In this document: positions 44,012 to 53,861 of the stretch, one piece after another
Numbering within the stretch: the stretch's first letter is position 1
Layout: every line of letters begins with the position of its first letter
The notes under the pieces: model-generated
Told to the model about the DNA's origin: nothing
The model's database searches: none
Seen by the model: only the letters and a program-made list of their open reading frames with translations
Assembly: GCA_964410215.1 (NCBI GenBank)
Contig: CAYPHA010000010.1
Coordinates: 29,633 to 93,632 of the forward strand
Length of the DNA: 64,000 nucleotides
Direction: 5' to 3'
DNA from: CAYPHA01 sp964410215
GTDB taxonomy: Bacteria; Calditrichota; Calditrichia; Calditrichales; CAYPHA01
Position numbers and translations under genes: made by a program

Positions 44012-45709
44012 TTAATATGTTCTTGGATTGTGATTTCTACCATGGCAATATAAGTAACATTGTCCGCGATATTCACCGTCATCGATAAATTCCAGTCTTC
44101 CCATTCCTCCCCGGCTTGGTTCGACGATGGAAAGGTCAAAATTAATAAGGTGTGTATTATTCGTAAATGAACCCTGATCACGGTTTATCCCGTGCGGATC
44201 ATGGCACGCATTACATGGCGTGATTTCTTCGACGATATGCTTCCGATGCACTTCTTCGCCAAAGCTTCCGCCGCTGTTTATAATGATTGAGCGCTCATGA
44301 CACTGATAACAGAGCTCATACACCTGTAAAGATTCCGAGGTTGAATCGGCTGTTTCATATCTGAATTTCAACAATCCCGGCCAGATTGATCCATGGGGCC
44401 CGCTTGCAGAGCTGTTATCACTGGAATGACAATCAGAACAATAGATGATACTTGATTCTGTAAGCGGAGCGATCAGACTGGGCACATTTGCATTCTGCCC
44501 CTGCACTTCTACGGGATGAAAAGATGGATTAGCTGCGTGGAATTCCAACCGTACGTTATCCTGCTCAATATGGCGGACGGTTCGGCTGCCCGGCTTAACT
44601 GGGCTGTCAGCATGACAACGATAACATATTTCATACTGAAAAGAGGCTGCCTGTACCTCGTTTCCATCTGTATCTATACCGCGAACGCCGGCGAGCGGAC
44701 CGGAAACATCCGGTGCCTCTGCAGTCTGGCCTCTGCTGTAATGGGGATTGTGACAATCCGAACATTCAACATGGATGTTCTCAACAATACCTTCCTCTAC
44801 GGGATCATGGATGCCTGTATACTGATATACATTGTGCCGGTATTGCTTTAAAAAATCCGGTTGAAGGTCCTCCCGGGCAACATTTCCATTATGACAGATC
44901 AAGCAGTTATTTTCTTCGGGATAAAAATTAGTCAGGCGTGTCGCACCCTCCGCCCCATGAGGATCATGGCAATTCTCACAGGCGTTTTCTGCTACTGATT
45001 GAAAACCCGTATGAAACCATGGATTTTCTCCGGAACCATTCCAGGTGGCCGTTGAGGTATTGTGAAGTGATTCAGACCAGCCCGATTTCACATGACAATA
45101 CCTGCAGAGCTCAGAATACTGCAAAGGGGCAACCAGAAATTGACCGAAGGTATTGTCGTGGGCATCATGACAGGAGCCGCATTGCATGGATTCATCTTCC
45201 AGTTTTATAACCGGATTGAGAACGGACGGCTCTGTCAGTTCTCCATCGCTGGCGGCAAGGGCCGAATTATAGAGAAACGAAACCGGGTGATCATCATTCA
45301 ACACGGTTCCAAGTTTCGAATCACCATCCGGCATATTGATGATCCCTCCGCTCATTTCAATGGGCTCTCCTCTGCTGATGACATTGCCCAGACCGATCGT
45401 ACCGTCATGACAGGAAAGGCACAGAAGAGATGATCCACCGGGCTGACCGGTTGCGGATTGCGAGGTGGAACTGCTGTACAAATCATAGGTCACTCCCGGA
45501 TCATGTCTGTTCCAAAGCGGTTTTCTGGAACTGCTGTTATGTGGTGCATGACAAAACACACAGACTTCCGTCTCACTTTCCGCTGTAATCGCCCCCGGCC
45601 CGCTTACAGACATATTATGTACGGTATGCACCACTGATTGTGCTGATACACCTGTCTGAAGCAGGAAAAAAAACGCAACAGACAGTATGATGGGCCTATT
45701 AATCTTCAT
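44012..45709 (-). CDS. 11-heme (possibly 12-heme) secreted cytochrome c
   Basis: 565 residues with a signal peptide (ending VSAQ). I count 11 CXXCH motifs and a final CYLYCH (CX3CH) near the C-terminus. The N-terminal third matches the small 4-heme protein next to it. The remainder has pairs of CXXCH flanking longer loops (NCLICHNGNV, ECSDCHNPHYS, CNACHDPHG), typical of large cytochromes thought to work at the cell surface. The start overlaps the NHL gene by 11 nt and has no obvious ribosome-binding site, so translation may depend on coupling. Confidence 0.93.
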   Translation of the reverse strand: MKINRPIILSVAFFFLLQTGVSAQSVVHTVHNMSVSGPGAITAESETEVCVFCHAPHNSSSRKPLWNRHDPGVTYDLYSSSTSQSATGQPGGSSLLCLSCHDGTIGLGNVISRGEPIEMSGGIINMPDGDSKLGTVLNDDHPVSFLYNSALAASDGELTEPSVLNPVIKLEDESMQCGSCHDAHDNTFGQFLVAPLQYSELCRYCHVKSGWSESLHNTSTATWNGSGENPWFHTGFQSVAENACENCHDPHGAEGATRLTNFYPEENNCLICHNGNVAREDLQPDFLKQYRHNVYQYTGIHDPVEEGIVENIHVECSDCHNPHYSRGQTAEAPDVSGPLAGVRGIDTDGNEVQAASFQYEICYRCHADSPVKPGSRTVRHIEQDNVRLEFHAANPSFHPVEVQGQNANVPSLIAPLTESSIIYCSDCHSSDNSSASGPHGSIWPGLLKFRYETADSTSESLQVYELCYQCHERSIIINSGGSFGEEVHRKHIVEEITPCNACHDPHGINRDQGSFTNNTHLINFDLSIVEPSRGGMGRLEFIDDGEYRGQCYLYCHGRNHNPRTY

Positions 45710-46691
45710 AAATCTTAATCAGATCGAACTTTTGAATACGTCCATTATACGAATCCGCAATATATATCGAATCGTCTGACGGCATATGAATTCCTGCAGG
45801 CAGCAGAAACGCCCCCGGCTGCTCACCTGCCTGTCCAAAGCGATACAGATAATTACCCTGTTTATCAAAAACCTGAATGGTGTTCAGGAGTCCATCCGCC
45901 ACAAATATGTTTCCGGACCGGTCAACGCAAATCCCCTTTGGTCTTAGCATATAACCGCTTGTATTTCCCGGTTCCCCGAAATGCGAATGAACCGTACCGA
46001 GCTGATCAAAGACCTGTATCCGAAAATTCATCGAATCAATTACATAAACCAGATGATCCGGTCCAATATGCAGAAAATTAGGGAAGTTGAATTTCCCGGG
46101 ATCTTTTCCACGCCTTCCTATTTTTCTGATGATGTCACCATTCCGGTTTATGACAGCAAGACAATGTTTTCCTGTCTCCGATACCCATATCCTGCCGGTT
46201 TCCGAACTCCAGGCAATACCTGTGGGCTGAACCAGTGTGTCATTCAGCAGGACCACCTGACCCGTTTGCAAATCATATTGAAAAACATGATTCAGAACCG
46301 AATCGGTGAAAAGTATAGTTGTCCCCGGACCTTTACATAGCGATACCAGCGAGGGATAGGAGCGTGAATCCGGTTGTATAAGATACTCAAAAATACCTTT
46401 CGGAGGGTTTATTCGCAGAAGTGCGCCCAGACTCCGATCAATCACAATAAGGTCGCCATTTTTCAACTGGATCAGCCCCATGGGTTGAACAAGACGCAGA
46501 TGTGATTCACCAAACACAATATCTTTAATCGATTGTATAAATGATTTATTATTCTCACAGTCTGAGGATGCACGCAGGGTCAATTTCCATGCAGCGGTGA
46601 GTCTGGCATAAGGTTTTTTTGGACTACCGGGGTAGATATCGGTGCAACATAACACCGTAATCATGATAATAATTCTTATATAAAAACGCAT
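45699..46691 (-). CDS. secreted NHL-repeat protein, first gene of the cytochrome cluster
   Basis: 330 residues. A hydrophobic N-terminal segment (FYIRIIIMITVLCC) should act as a signal or anchor. About five NHL units follow, for example LRPKGICVDRSGNIFVADG and LPAGIHMPSDDSIYIADSYNGRIQKFD. No haem motif is present. It heads the seven-gene run NHL, 11-heme, 4-heme, NHL lipoprotein, 5-heme lipoprotein, barrel, 13-heme. The ATG at 46691 has no clear ribosome-binding site; a TTG at 46715 is the alternative start and lies within an inverted repeat. Confidence 0.85.
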   Translation of the reverse strand: MRFYIRIIIMITVLCCTDIYPGSPKKPYARLTAAWKLTLRASSDCENNKSFIQSIKDIVFGESHLRLVQPMGLIQLKNGDLIVIDRSLGALLRINPPKGIFEYLIQPDSRSYPSLVSLCKGPGTTILFTDSVLNHVFQYDLQTGQVVLLNDTLVQPTGIAWSSETGRIWVSETGKHCLAVINRNGDIIRKIGRRGKDPGKFNFPNFLHIGPDHLVYVIDSMNFRIQVFDQLGTVHSHFGEPGNTSGYMLRPKGICVDRSGNIFVADGLLNTIQVFDKQGNYLYRFGQAGEQPGAFLLPAGIHMPSDDSIYIADSYNGRIQKFDLIKIYED

Positions 46692-46702
46692 ATTTTTAAA
46701 AT

Positions 46703-46717
46703 AGTTGCATAGCAACT
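46703..46717. promoter_or_regulatory. short inverted repeat at the start of the cytochrome cluster
   Basis: Perfect AGTTGC-ATA-GCAACT. It lies 12-26 bases upstream of the first ATG and covers the alternative TTG start, so it could be an operator or a structure in the leader. The 46718-46944 remainder of the divergent region shows no clear promoter. Confidence 0.3.
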
Positions 46718-46944
46718 GAGGAGAAGTCTAATATGTTAATATTGTCATAAAATCAATATGATTCAATAACGATTTAAAAAAAATCAGATTTAGAAATATA
46801 AACAGGATTTGCCTTCCGGCACTTGATGTACATTTAAAGATAAACTAATTTACACCGGACGCAGCGGAATACTGGCTCTTGTTTAATTCCTGTTGACAGT
46901 CATCACTAAAAACCATTCATCGCAGATATACATGTGAGATAAAG

Positions 46945-47802
46945 ATGCGCTGGAAGATGGTTATACTGACGATATTTACACTCGTACTCATCCTATTCGC
47001 CTTGTTTAAAATCGGAGAGTACCGGTTTAATTCCATGGTGGCCGGAGAGATAGATCAGTTGTTGTCACAATCATCCGGAACATCAGGAACTGTTATTACG
47101 GAAACAGATCTCGAAGGTCTGCCGGTACCGATGAAAAAATACCTGCGTTATGCCGGGGTAATCGGTAAAAAGCCGGTGTGGAACGTAAAACTCACCCAGA
47201 ATGGTTTATTCAGGAAGGCCCCGGGTGATGGAACTATGAATTTTACCGCGTCGCAATACTACTGCACTGAACCGGGGGGCTTCCTCTGGGATGCCAGGGT
47301 AAAAATGTTCCCGGGTTTAACGCTTTTTGGAAGGGATAAATATATCAACGGTCAGGGCGGCATGCTTATTAAACTCCTGGCCCTTATACCGGTTGTCGAT
47401 GCGGAAGGATTTGAGATTGACCAGGGCAGCATGCTGCGATATATCAATGAGCATTTCTGGTTCCCTACCGCATTTCTCAATGATTATTTCAAGTGGATAT
47501 CGATTGACGATTATACCTGTGAAGCTGTCGTTCAATTTGCCGGTATAAAAGCACGGATTATGTATTATTTCAATGAAGCCGGTCAGATGATTAATTTTGA
47601 AACCGAGCGCTACCGCAGTTTACCGGACGGACGCAGTGAGCTGACCCGTTGGAGCACACCTGTTAGGAACTACAGGAAAATGAATGGATTTTTCATTCCG
47701 ACAGAAGGGCAGGGAGTCTGGCATCTGCCCAGTGGCAATTTCTCTTATATCGATCTTAAAATTACCGATATTACATATAATTTCGATCCGGATTCGCTGT
47801 AA
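46945..47802 (+). CDS. DUF6544-like protein of unknown function
   Basis: 285 residues. One N-terminal membrane helix (about residues 5-22) and then a mainly beta domain. Phrases such as GLPVPMKKYLRYAGVIG and PGGFLWDARVKMFPG match what I recall of the DUF6544 family, which has no established function. The C-terminal half includes FFIPTEGQGVWHLPSGNFSY. It is a single gene transcribed away from the cytochrome cluster. It converges on the lactate dehydrogenase gene. It is probably exposed on the outer side of the inner membrane or exported. Confidence 0.7.
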   Translation: MRWKMVILTIFTLVLILFALFKIGEYRFNSMVAGEIDQLLSQSSGTSGTVITETDLEGLPVPMKKYLRYAGVIGKKPVWNVKLTQNGLFRKAPGDGTMNFTASQYYCTEPGGFLWDARVKMFPGLTLFGRDKYINGQGGMLIKLLALIPVVDAEGFEIDQGSMLRYINEHFWFPTAFLNDYFKWISIDDYTCEAVVQFAGIKARIMYYFNEAGQMINFETERYRSLPDGRSELTRWSTPVRNYRKMNGFFIPTEGQGVWHLPSGNFSYIDLKITDITYNFDPDSL

Positions 47803-47816
47803 GATTCAGCGGAACT

Positions 47817-48788
47817 TTAGGATAATGTATAGCCTGCCTCCTGAAGCGCTCTCCTGATAACACCGGCGGACCGATGCAGGGCTTCCTGTTCATTCGAAGC
47901 CAACCCGGCGGAAATAATCCTCTCGATTCCGCTATGCCCTATGATACAAGGTACACTCAGGCACACATCCTTCAGTCCATATTCCCCATCCAGGAACGTT
48001 GAAACCGTCAGAACGCTGCGCTGATCCCGGATAATGGCCCCGGCGATACGCGTGACAGCCATGGCAACAGCATAGTAAGTGGCGCCTTTGTAGTCAATAA
48101 TATGATAGGCCGAATTCCGGACCTGCTCCACGATACGCTCCCGTTCTCCCTTCCAGTCACCGCATTTTCCGCAGTCCCGGCAGAACGCATCGATGGGCAT
48201 ACCGGCCATGTGCGTCATGGACCAGGCGGCAAGCTCGCTGTCACCGTGTTCGCCAAGAATATAGGCATGCACATTACGCACATCCAGACCGCAATGCTGA
48301 CTGATCAGGTACCGAAAGCGGGATGTATCGAGCACCGTACCCGAACCGATAACCCGATTCCGCGGTAATCCTGATTGCACAAGGGCGATATAGGTTAGCA
48401 CATCGACCGGATTCGTAACCACCAGAATTACCGCTTCCGATTGGACAACATTGATATCATTTATGATGGATTCCATGATCTTTGAATTACGCTGTACCAG
48501 ATCGATCCGGGTTTCATTCGGTTTCTGCTTGGCTCCTGCAGTGATGACAATGACATGGGAATCGGTATAATCGTCCACCGTACCGATCCGGATCTGTACA
48601 GGTGGAAAAAACGGCAGTCCGTGGGCCAGGTCCAGCACCTGTCCTTTCATTAAATCCGTATTGACATCAATAATCGCTATCTCCGAGGCAATTCCGCTCT
48701 GGGCCAGGGAGAAGGCTGATGTGGAACCCACGTCACCCGCACCGACAATCGTTACCTTCCCCGGTTTTATTTTTCCCCTGAAGGGCAT
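47817..48788 (-). CDS. ldh: L-lactate dehydrogenase
   Basis: 323 residues. NAD-dependent reduction of pyruvate to L-lactate. Rossmann motif VGAGDVGS, then AGAKQKPNETRIDL: the Gln in this specificity loop marks lactate dehydrogenases, where malate enzymes carry Arg. Catalysis: LDTSRFR (Asp and Arg) and GEHGDSE (His). TNPVDVLTY is also conserved. ATG at 48788 has AAGGA upstream. The gene is in line with a small membrane-protein gene and the symporters, which suggests lactate as an end product when sugars are imported. Confidence 0.94.
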   Translation of the reverse strand: MPFRGKIKPGKVTIVGAGDVGSTSAFSLAQSGIASEIAIIDVNTDLMKGQVLDLAHGLPFFPPVQIRIGTVDDYTDSHVIVITAGAKQKPNETRIDLVQRNSKIMESIINDINVVQSEAVILVVTNPVDVLTYIALVQSGLPRNRVIGSGTVLDTSRFRYLISQHCGLDVRNVHAYILGEHGDSELAAWSMTHMAGMPIDAFCRDCGKCGDWKGERERIVEQVRNSAYHIIDYKGATYYAVAMAVTRIAGAIIRDQRSVLTVSTFLDGEYGLKDVCLSVPCIIGHSGIERIISAGLASNEQEALHRSAGVIRRALQEAGYTLS

Positions 48789-48852
48789 ATACTGTCCTTT
48801 CCGCATTTCTTAAAACGTGTAAGACGTTTCACTACATACATTTCCCCAGGTT

Positions 48853-49215
48853 TCATTTCCGTCGTGCATCGATAAAGGATTTTATACCCAAAACCAGATA
48901 CACAAGAACGATAACGGCCATAATGGCCTGGGCGACAGATGCTCCCGGCCGGGGCACGTCCCCTCCATCCAGCATTGTGATGACGTTACCGATACCACTG
49001 ACCGATCCCAGAAAACCGAGCAGTGCTAAACCCATTGCACTATGCATAAACAACTTACGCCGTTGTTCGGGTTTTCCCAAAATACCGAGTGCTGTCAGAA
49101 TAATACCGAAAAAAGACGGAATTAAAGCGGTTACGCTGGTCATACCGGTAATAAGGTAGGATCCCAGTCCAAGTATAATCAGCAGAATTCCTGTTACAAG
49201 CGTTGAACGAATCAT
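48853..49215 (-). CDS. small integral membrane protein
   Basis: 120 residues with about four predicted membrane helices and a conserved-looking amphipathic loop (LGKPEQRRKLFMHSAMG) between the second and third. The loop LDGGDVPRPGAS lies before the last helix. I recognise no family by name. ATG at 49215 has GGAG at a somewhat long distance; the frame is open upstream to 49308 with less plausible sequence. It lies between the lactate dehydrogenase and symporter genes in the same direction. Confidence 0.7.
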   Translation of the reverse strand: MIRSTLVTGILLIILGLGSYLITGMTSVTALIPSFFGIILTALGILGKPEQRRKLFMHSAMGLALLGFLGSVSGIGNVITMLDGGDVPRPGASVAQAIMAVIVLVYLVLGIKSFIDARRK

Positions 49216-49321
49216 TTTAATTTTCTCCAGTTCAAATCGATTCATATTTCTTATGCATCTGATAACGAACAAATACTTTAAAAATTCCGGAAACGTTCCA
49301 TATTTCACATATTACCGGCTG

Positions 49322-51123
49322 TCAAGCCGCTTCCAGTTTATTCATCCAGTTAAATTTCAGAAACATGGAAGTCAGGACCAGCAACCCGGTGGTTATGAAT
49401 ACATTTGTGTAGGATTCCAGCACCAGGTAGACCGGTATCAGAACCAGTGTCATTTGCCAGACAATGCCGACAGCGATGTTCAGAGCGTCTCTCTTGAAAT
49501 GGGTATTCTTTTTAAAATCGGGATATTGTGCTTCCACTTTTTTACATACCGGCCCCCACAGTCCCCATGGTCTCACGGACATGTAAAATCTTTTCAGCAC
49601 TTCCTCTTCTTCCGGTTTGGACCTGTAACTGGCAATAATCGAAGAAGCGGCTGATACAAGCAGTATGACAGGAAAACTGTTCAGAGCGGAAAGCTCCGGA
49701 AACAGTATTGGAATGACGGATGCGGCAATCAAACCCGATATCATACCCCAGAAGTAACCGAATCCGTTAAAGCGCCACCAGTGCCATTTCAGAATGTTCG
49801 GTGCCGTATATCCGCCCCAGAGTCCGGATACGATCCACTGCATGGCTGTATTGATCGATTCCGCCATGAGTCCTGCAATCATACCTACGATAACCACCAT
49901 CACCGACGCGACATAGCTCATACGAACGAATTGTTTATCAGTCCCTCCGGGATTGATATAGCGTTTATAGATGTCGTTGACAATATAGGAAGCGCCGGCA
50001 TTGACCGTTGCATCAAATGTAGACATGAACGCTGCCAGCAGGCCGGCAATGAGGAATCCGACCAGTCCGACCGGAATAAAGTTGTTTATCACATAGGGTA
50101 AAATCATTTCGAAATCAATATCCGGCCCCATCGCAATCAAATTCGGGCTGTAAAAAACAATGGCCAGCAGAGTGATGCCGGTTATCATCAGCCAGCGGGG
50201 AAAAAGACACACAGACACGACACCGCTCATGAATGCGGCTTCTTTCGGCTTGCGTGCCGCCAGGATACGCTGCATATCGTAGTTCGGTGCCGGACCGGCG
50301 ATACTTATAAGAACCCCTTTGAAAAGCATCATCATAAATACAATTGTAAACAGGGACCACCCATCTGTAGCGATACGCGCATTAACAGAGGGAATGAGCC
50401 CGCTCCAGTCCATGTTCAGTTTCCAGCCGAAAAAGAGATTGTGCCAGCCATCGGGCACCATCGCTGTAACCATTTCTGGACTGATTTTAACCATGGCGAT
50501 ATAACCGATAAACACCGAAGCGATTGCCAGAATCGTAAACTGAAGCAAATCGGTGATCACCACACTATACATGCCCCCGGCAATGACGTAGATCATTGTG
50601 ATGGTCATGAGGATGATCGCATAATAATCCGGTGAGATCTGCCAGGGCAGGAAGACAGCGNNNNNNNNNNGGCAAATTTACCGATGCCCTTGAATGCATA
50701 ACCTAAAAAGCCGACGACGCTGAACAACGCAAAAACGACCACGCTGATGCGTGACAATTCGCCGCCCTTGTCTGCCCCGAAACGTGTGGTTATCCATTCG
50801 GCACCCGTCAGTACATTGGAACGCCGGATCCACACGGAAAGGTAGATCATCAGGAAGACCTGGTTAAACGTCGGCCACATCCACGGCAGCCAGACGCCTT
50901 TAACACCGTAAACGAACAGGATATAAACCAGCCACATGGTTCCGGTGATATCGAACATGGAGGAGGCATTGGCGACACCCAGTAACCACCAGGGCATGGT
51001 TTTTCCACCAAGAAAGTAAGAATCCATATCCTGGCCGGCCCTGCGTGATACGAAAAAACCAATCACCACGACCAGAATCAGATAAAGACCGATAATACTC
51101 AGATCGATATAATGAAGCTGCAT
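49322..51123 (-). CDS. sodium/solute symporter (SSS family), interrupted by a scaffold gap
   Basis: One gene read in two pieces. The N-terminal part (51123 to the gap) contains DSYFLGGKTMPWWLLGVANASSM and FDITGTMW; the C-terminal part (from the gap to 49322) has YVIAGGMYSVVITDLLQ and the later transmembrane block, together the family order. The gap is shown as ten Ns at 50661-50670. Reading through requires a true length of 3n+2 bases, and little coding sequence is missing. The final ORF would be about 600 residues. No stop codon is seen on either side, so this is an assembly artefact, not a pseudogene. It follows the second SSS gene on the same strand. Confidence 0.9.
50661..50670. other. 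assembly gap (10 N)
   Basis: Run of Ns inside the SSS symporter gene; the size is a placeholder. The two flanks are in different frames as written, so the true gap length must be 3n+2. Confidence 0.99.
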
Positions 51124-51162
51124 GAATGACTCAGGATTGGGTTTTCTGCATCCTCACCCGGT

Positions 51163-52917
51163 TTAACCGGTAAAATACAGGTAAGCTACCACGATCAGTA
51201 CCAGAACCAATCCGGAAGAAACGACATCACCGATGGTCCAGCTGGAACGGGATTCCGCCCTGTCTTTATCCGACATCGTCGCATAGGTTAACCCGCTGAT
51301 TTTTTCATAAGACGGTTCTTCTGTCATGTAGCTTACGACAAACATTACGATGGCACACACGATAAATATGACCAGGCTGTAATACTGAAAAAAGGTATTG
51401 TTCAGAATCCATAAAATGGATCCTTCCGCGTATGAGAATCCCGACATCAGTTTCACAGGCGTATCGATGGCCAGGCGAATGATACCGAGTGAAAAACCCG
51501 TGATTAATGCGGCCAGACAGCCTTTGGCATTGAGTCGTTTGTTGAAAACCCCGAAGAAAAATACGACGAAAATCGGCGGTGCCAGGTAAGCCTGTACGCC
51601 CTGCAGATAATCATACAGTCCTTTTCCTCCCTGGATCACCGGTATCCAGAGCAAGCCGATCAGAACCATCACCGCCGTTGCCACACGCCCCATCCACACT
51701 AATTGTTTCTGCGTGACATTGGGTCGTAAACGTGAGTAAAAATCCATGGTAAACAGAGTGGAGGACGCATTGAACACACCGGCCAGTGAGCTCATCAGCG
51801 CCGCCAGCAAACCGGCAACGACAATCCCGCGAATACCGATCGGCAGCACATGTGCAACGAGAAGTGGAAAGGCCTTCTGGGCATTATCCCTGATTACCTC
51901 GCCATCCGGGCCGATTAACTGTTCCTGAATCGCCGGGATATTGCCGGTTTGTGCAATTGCAATGCAGATCATTCCGGGGATGATAAAGATAAAAACAGGA
52001 AGTAATTTCAGAAACGCAGCCGCAATGGAACCGCGCCGGGCTTCTTTTTCATTCGGAGCGCCCAGAGCCCGCTGAACAATATACTGATCGGTACACCAGT
52101 ACCATAATCCGATGATCGGGGCACAAAAAAGCATCCCCAGCCAGGGATAATTATCATTGAAATACCAGGCCATTCGTCCCGCTTCTTTCACCGGCGCCCA
52201 GGTGCCTTCCATACCCGACGGTACCAGCGGTTTCCACAGATTAAACATCTCCGATCCGAGCACGGCGCGTAATTCCGACCAACCGCCCAGGGCCTGCAGA
52301 CCGTAAATCGTTACGAATACCGACCCGAGCACAAGAATGACCGTCTGTAAGGCCTCCGTATAAGCGACCGCCCGCAATCCGCCGAGGATGGTATAAATAC
52401 CGGTTAAAACAATGACGATGATAGAACCCAGCCAGAAGCTGTCCAGACCCATGAAATTAATATCGGGTAACAGTACACTGAACACGATACCGCCTGCAAA
52501 AATACCGACTGCTATCTTCGTCAGAACGTAGGCTACAAGTGAAATCAGTGATAAAACGGTCCGGGCTGTCGGTGAAAACCGCCGCTCGAGAAATTCCGGC
52601 ATGGTGAAAACTTTGGATCGCATGTAGAAAGGAACCATAACCCAGCCTAACACGAGCAGGCACCAGGCATGTAATTCATAATGTGCCATGGCCACCCCGT
52701 CGGTAGCACCGGAACCGGCAAGTCCCACCAGATGTTCGGACCCGATATTGGATGCAAAGATGGAAGCCCCGACGATAAACCAGCCGAGATGACGCCCGGC
52801 AAGAAAATAATCGGTTGATGTCTCCTGCCTCTGTCTGATAACCCACCAGGCGAGGCCCAGAATCACCAGGAAATAGGCCGCGATAATGAGCCAGTCCACA
52901 TGATGTAACGTAGTCAT
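51163..52917 (-). CDS. sodium/sugar symporter, SSS family (SglT-like)
   Basis: 584 residues, about fourteen helices. The N-terminal block DYFLAGRHLGWFIVGASIFASNIGSEH and the segment LGGLRAVAYTEALQ are those of the SGLT/SglT branch. It belongs to the run anSME-like protein, GHMP kinase, GalU, SSS, SSS, so its substrate may be a uronic acid or another sugar rather than galactose. The galactose operon has its own symporter (29432-31069), to which this is similar by eye. The downstream SSS gene is separated by 39 nt. Confidence 0.94.
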   Translation of the reverse strand: MTTLHHVDWLIIAAYFLVILGLAWWVIRQRQETSTDYFLAGRHLGWFIVGASIFASNIGSEHLVGLAGSGATDGVAMAHYELHAWCLLVLGWVMVPFYMRSKVFTMPEFLERRFSPTARTVLSLISLVAYVLTKIAVGIFAGGIVFSVLLPDINFMGLDSFWLGSIIVIVLTGIYTILGGLRAVAYTEALQTVILVLGSVFVTIYGLQALGGWSELRAVLGSEMFNLWKPLVPSGMEGTWAPVKEAGRMAWYFNDNYPWLGMLFCAPIIGLWYWCTDQYIVQRALGAPNEKEARRGSIAAAFLKLLPVFIFIIPGMICIAIAQTGNIPAIQEQLIGPDGEVIRDNAQKAFPLLVAHVLPIGIRGIVVAGLLAALMSSLAGVFNASSTLFTMDFYSRLRPNVTQKQLVWMGRVATAVMVLIGLLWIPVIQGGKGLYDYLQGVQAYLAPPIFVVFFFGVFNKRLNAKGCLAALITGFSLGIIRLAIDTPVKLMSGFSYAEGSILWILNNTFFQYYSLVIFIVCAIVMFVVSYMTEEPSYEKISGLTYATMSDKDRAESRSSWTIGDVVSSGLVLVLIVVAYLYFTG

Positions 52918-52971
52918 TGCTATTCCTTTCTTTCCATGTGCTATTTATGAATGTTGCGTGAGGGGCGTATA

Positions 52972-53844
52972 TCAGTCCTCTTCGGAATTCAGGACCTCTC
53001 TCAGAAACGCCCTGAACGGTTCCCGGAATTCTTTGCGTTTCAGACCGAATTCCACAATGGTCTTAAGATAATCTATCTTATTACCGATATCATACCGTTT
53101 GCCTTCAATAATACAGGCATATACGGGTTCCCGTACATTGAGAATTTTCAGTGCGTCCGTCAGTTGCACCTCATTATTCACACCGCGCTCCGTATCATCC
53201 AGCGCGTTAAATATTTCCGGAGTCAGGATATAGCGACCGGCGAATGCAAGGTTGGATGGACTCTTGTCAACAGGCGGCTTTTCGACCATCTCCGTCACTT
53301 TCCACAGGCTGTCCGATATTTTATCACCTCCAATAATGCCGTAACGCGATACCTTGTCATGGGGAACCGTTTCCACAGCAACGATGCTGTGTTTATACTG
53401 TTCATAAAAGTCGATGAGTTGCTGGGTTACAGGAATAATGGAATTGACGATGGTATCACCGAGAAGTACGGCAAACGGTTCATCGCTGACATGATTACGG
53501 GCATAGCGGATGGCATCGCCCAGACCGTTCAGTTCGCGCTGCCGGATATAATGAATATTGGCCATATCGCTGATGCGCCGGATCTCATTGTACCAGTGGT
53601 CATTTTCCTTTTCCCCGAGTATCATTTCCAGCTCGGTATTGCGGTCAAAGTGATCCTCAATAGCCCGCTTTCCTTTGCCTGATATGATCAGGATATCGTC
53701 AATACCGGAATCCACCGCTTCCTGTACGACATACTGGATGGTTGGTGTATCGATAATAGGGAGCATTTCTTTCGGCTGCGCCTTGGTTGCAGGCAGAAAA
53801 CGGGTACCCCAGCCGGCTGCCGGGATGACGGCTTTTCGTATCAT
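52972..53844 (-). CDS. galU: UTP-glucose-1-phosphate uridylyltransferase
   Basis: 290 residues. Makes UDP-glucose from glucose 1-phosphate and UTP. The N-terminal nucleotide site PAAGWGTRFLPATKAQPKEM is characteristic, followed by VQEAVDSGIDDILII, the GDD-like metal site LLGDTI and VEKPPVDKSPSNLAFAGRY. It lies 17 nt downstream of the GHMP-kinase gene. In that context it might take other hexose or uronate 1-phosphates, including galactose 1-phosphate, which would compensate for the missing galT; this is inference. Confidence 0.94.
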   Translation of the reverse strand: MIRKAVIPAAGWGTRFLPATKAQPKEMLPIIDTPTIQYVVQEAVDSGIDDILIISGKGKRAIEDHFDRNTELEMILGEKENDHWYNEIRRISDMANIHYIRQRELNGLGDAIRYARNHVSDEPFAVLLGDTIVNSIIPVTQQLIDFYEQYKHSIVAVETVPHDKVSRYGIIGGDKISDSLWKVTEMVEKPPVDKSPSNLAFAGRYILTPEIFNALDDTERGVNNEVQLTDALKILNVREPVYACIIEGKRYDIGNKIDYLKTIVEFGLKRKEFREPFRAFLREVLNSEED

Positions 53845-53861
53845 GAATCGTGGCTTCCTGT

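Noticed and set aside
46893..46921. TTGACA with a spacer of 17 as promoter of the DUF6544-like gene
   Set aside because: The -10 candidate TTCATC matches only half of the consensus.
50605..51123. Frameshifted pseudogene in the SSS transporter
   Set aside because: The apparent frameshift is due to the ten Ns; both sides are intact.
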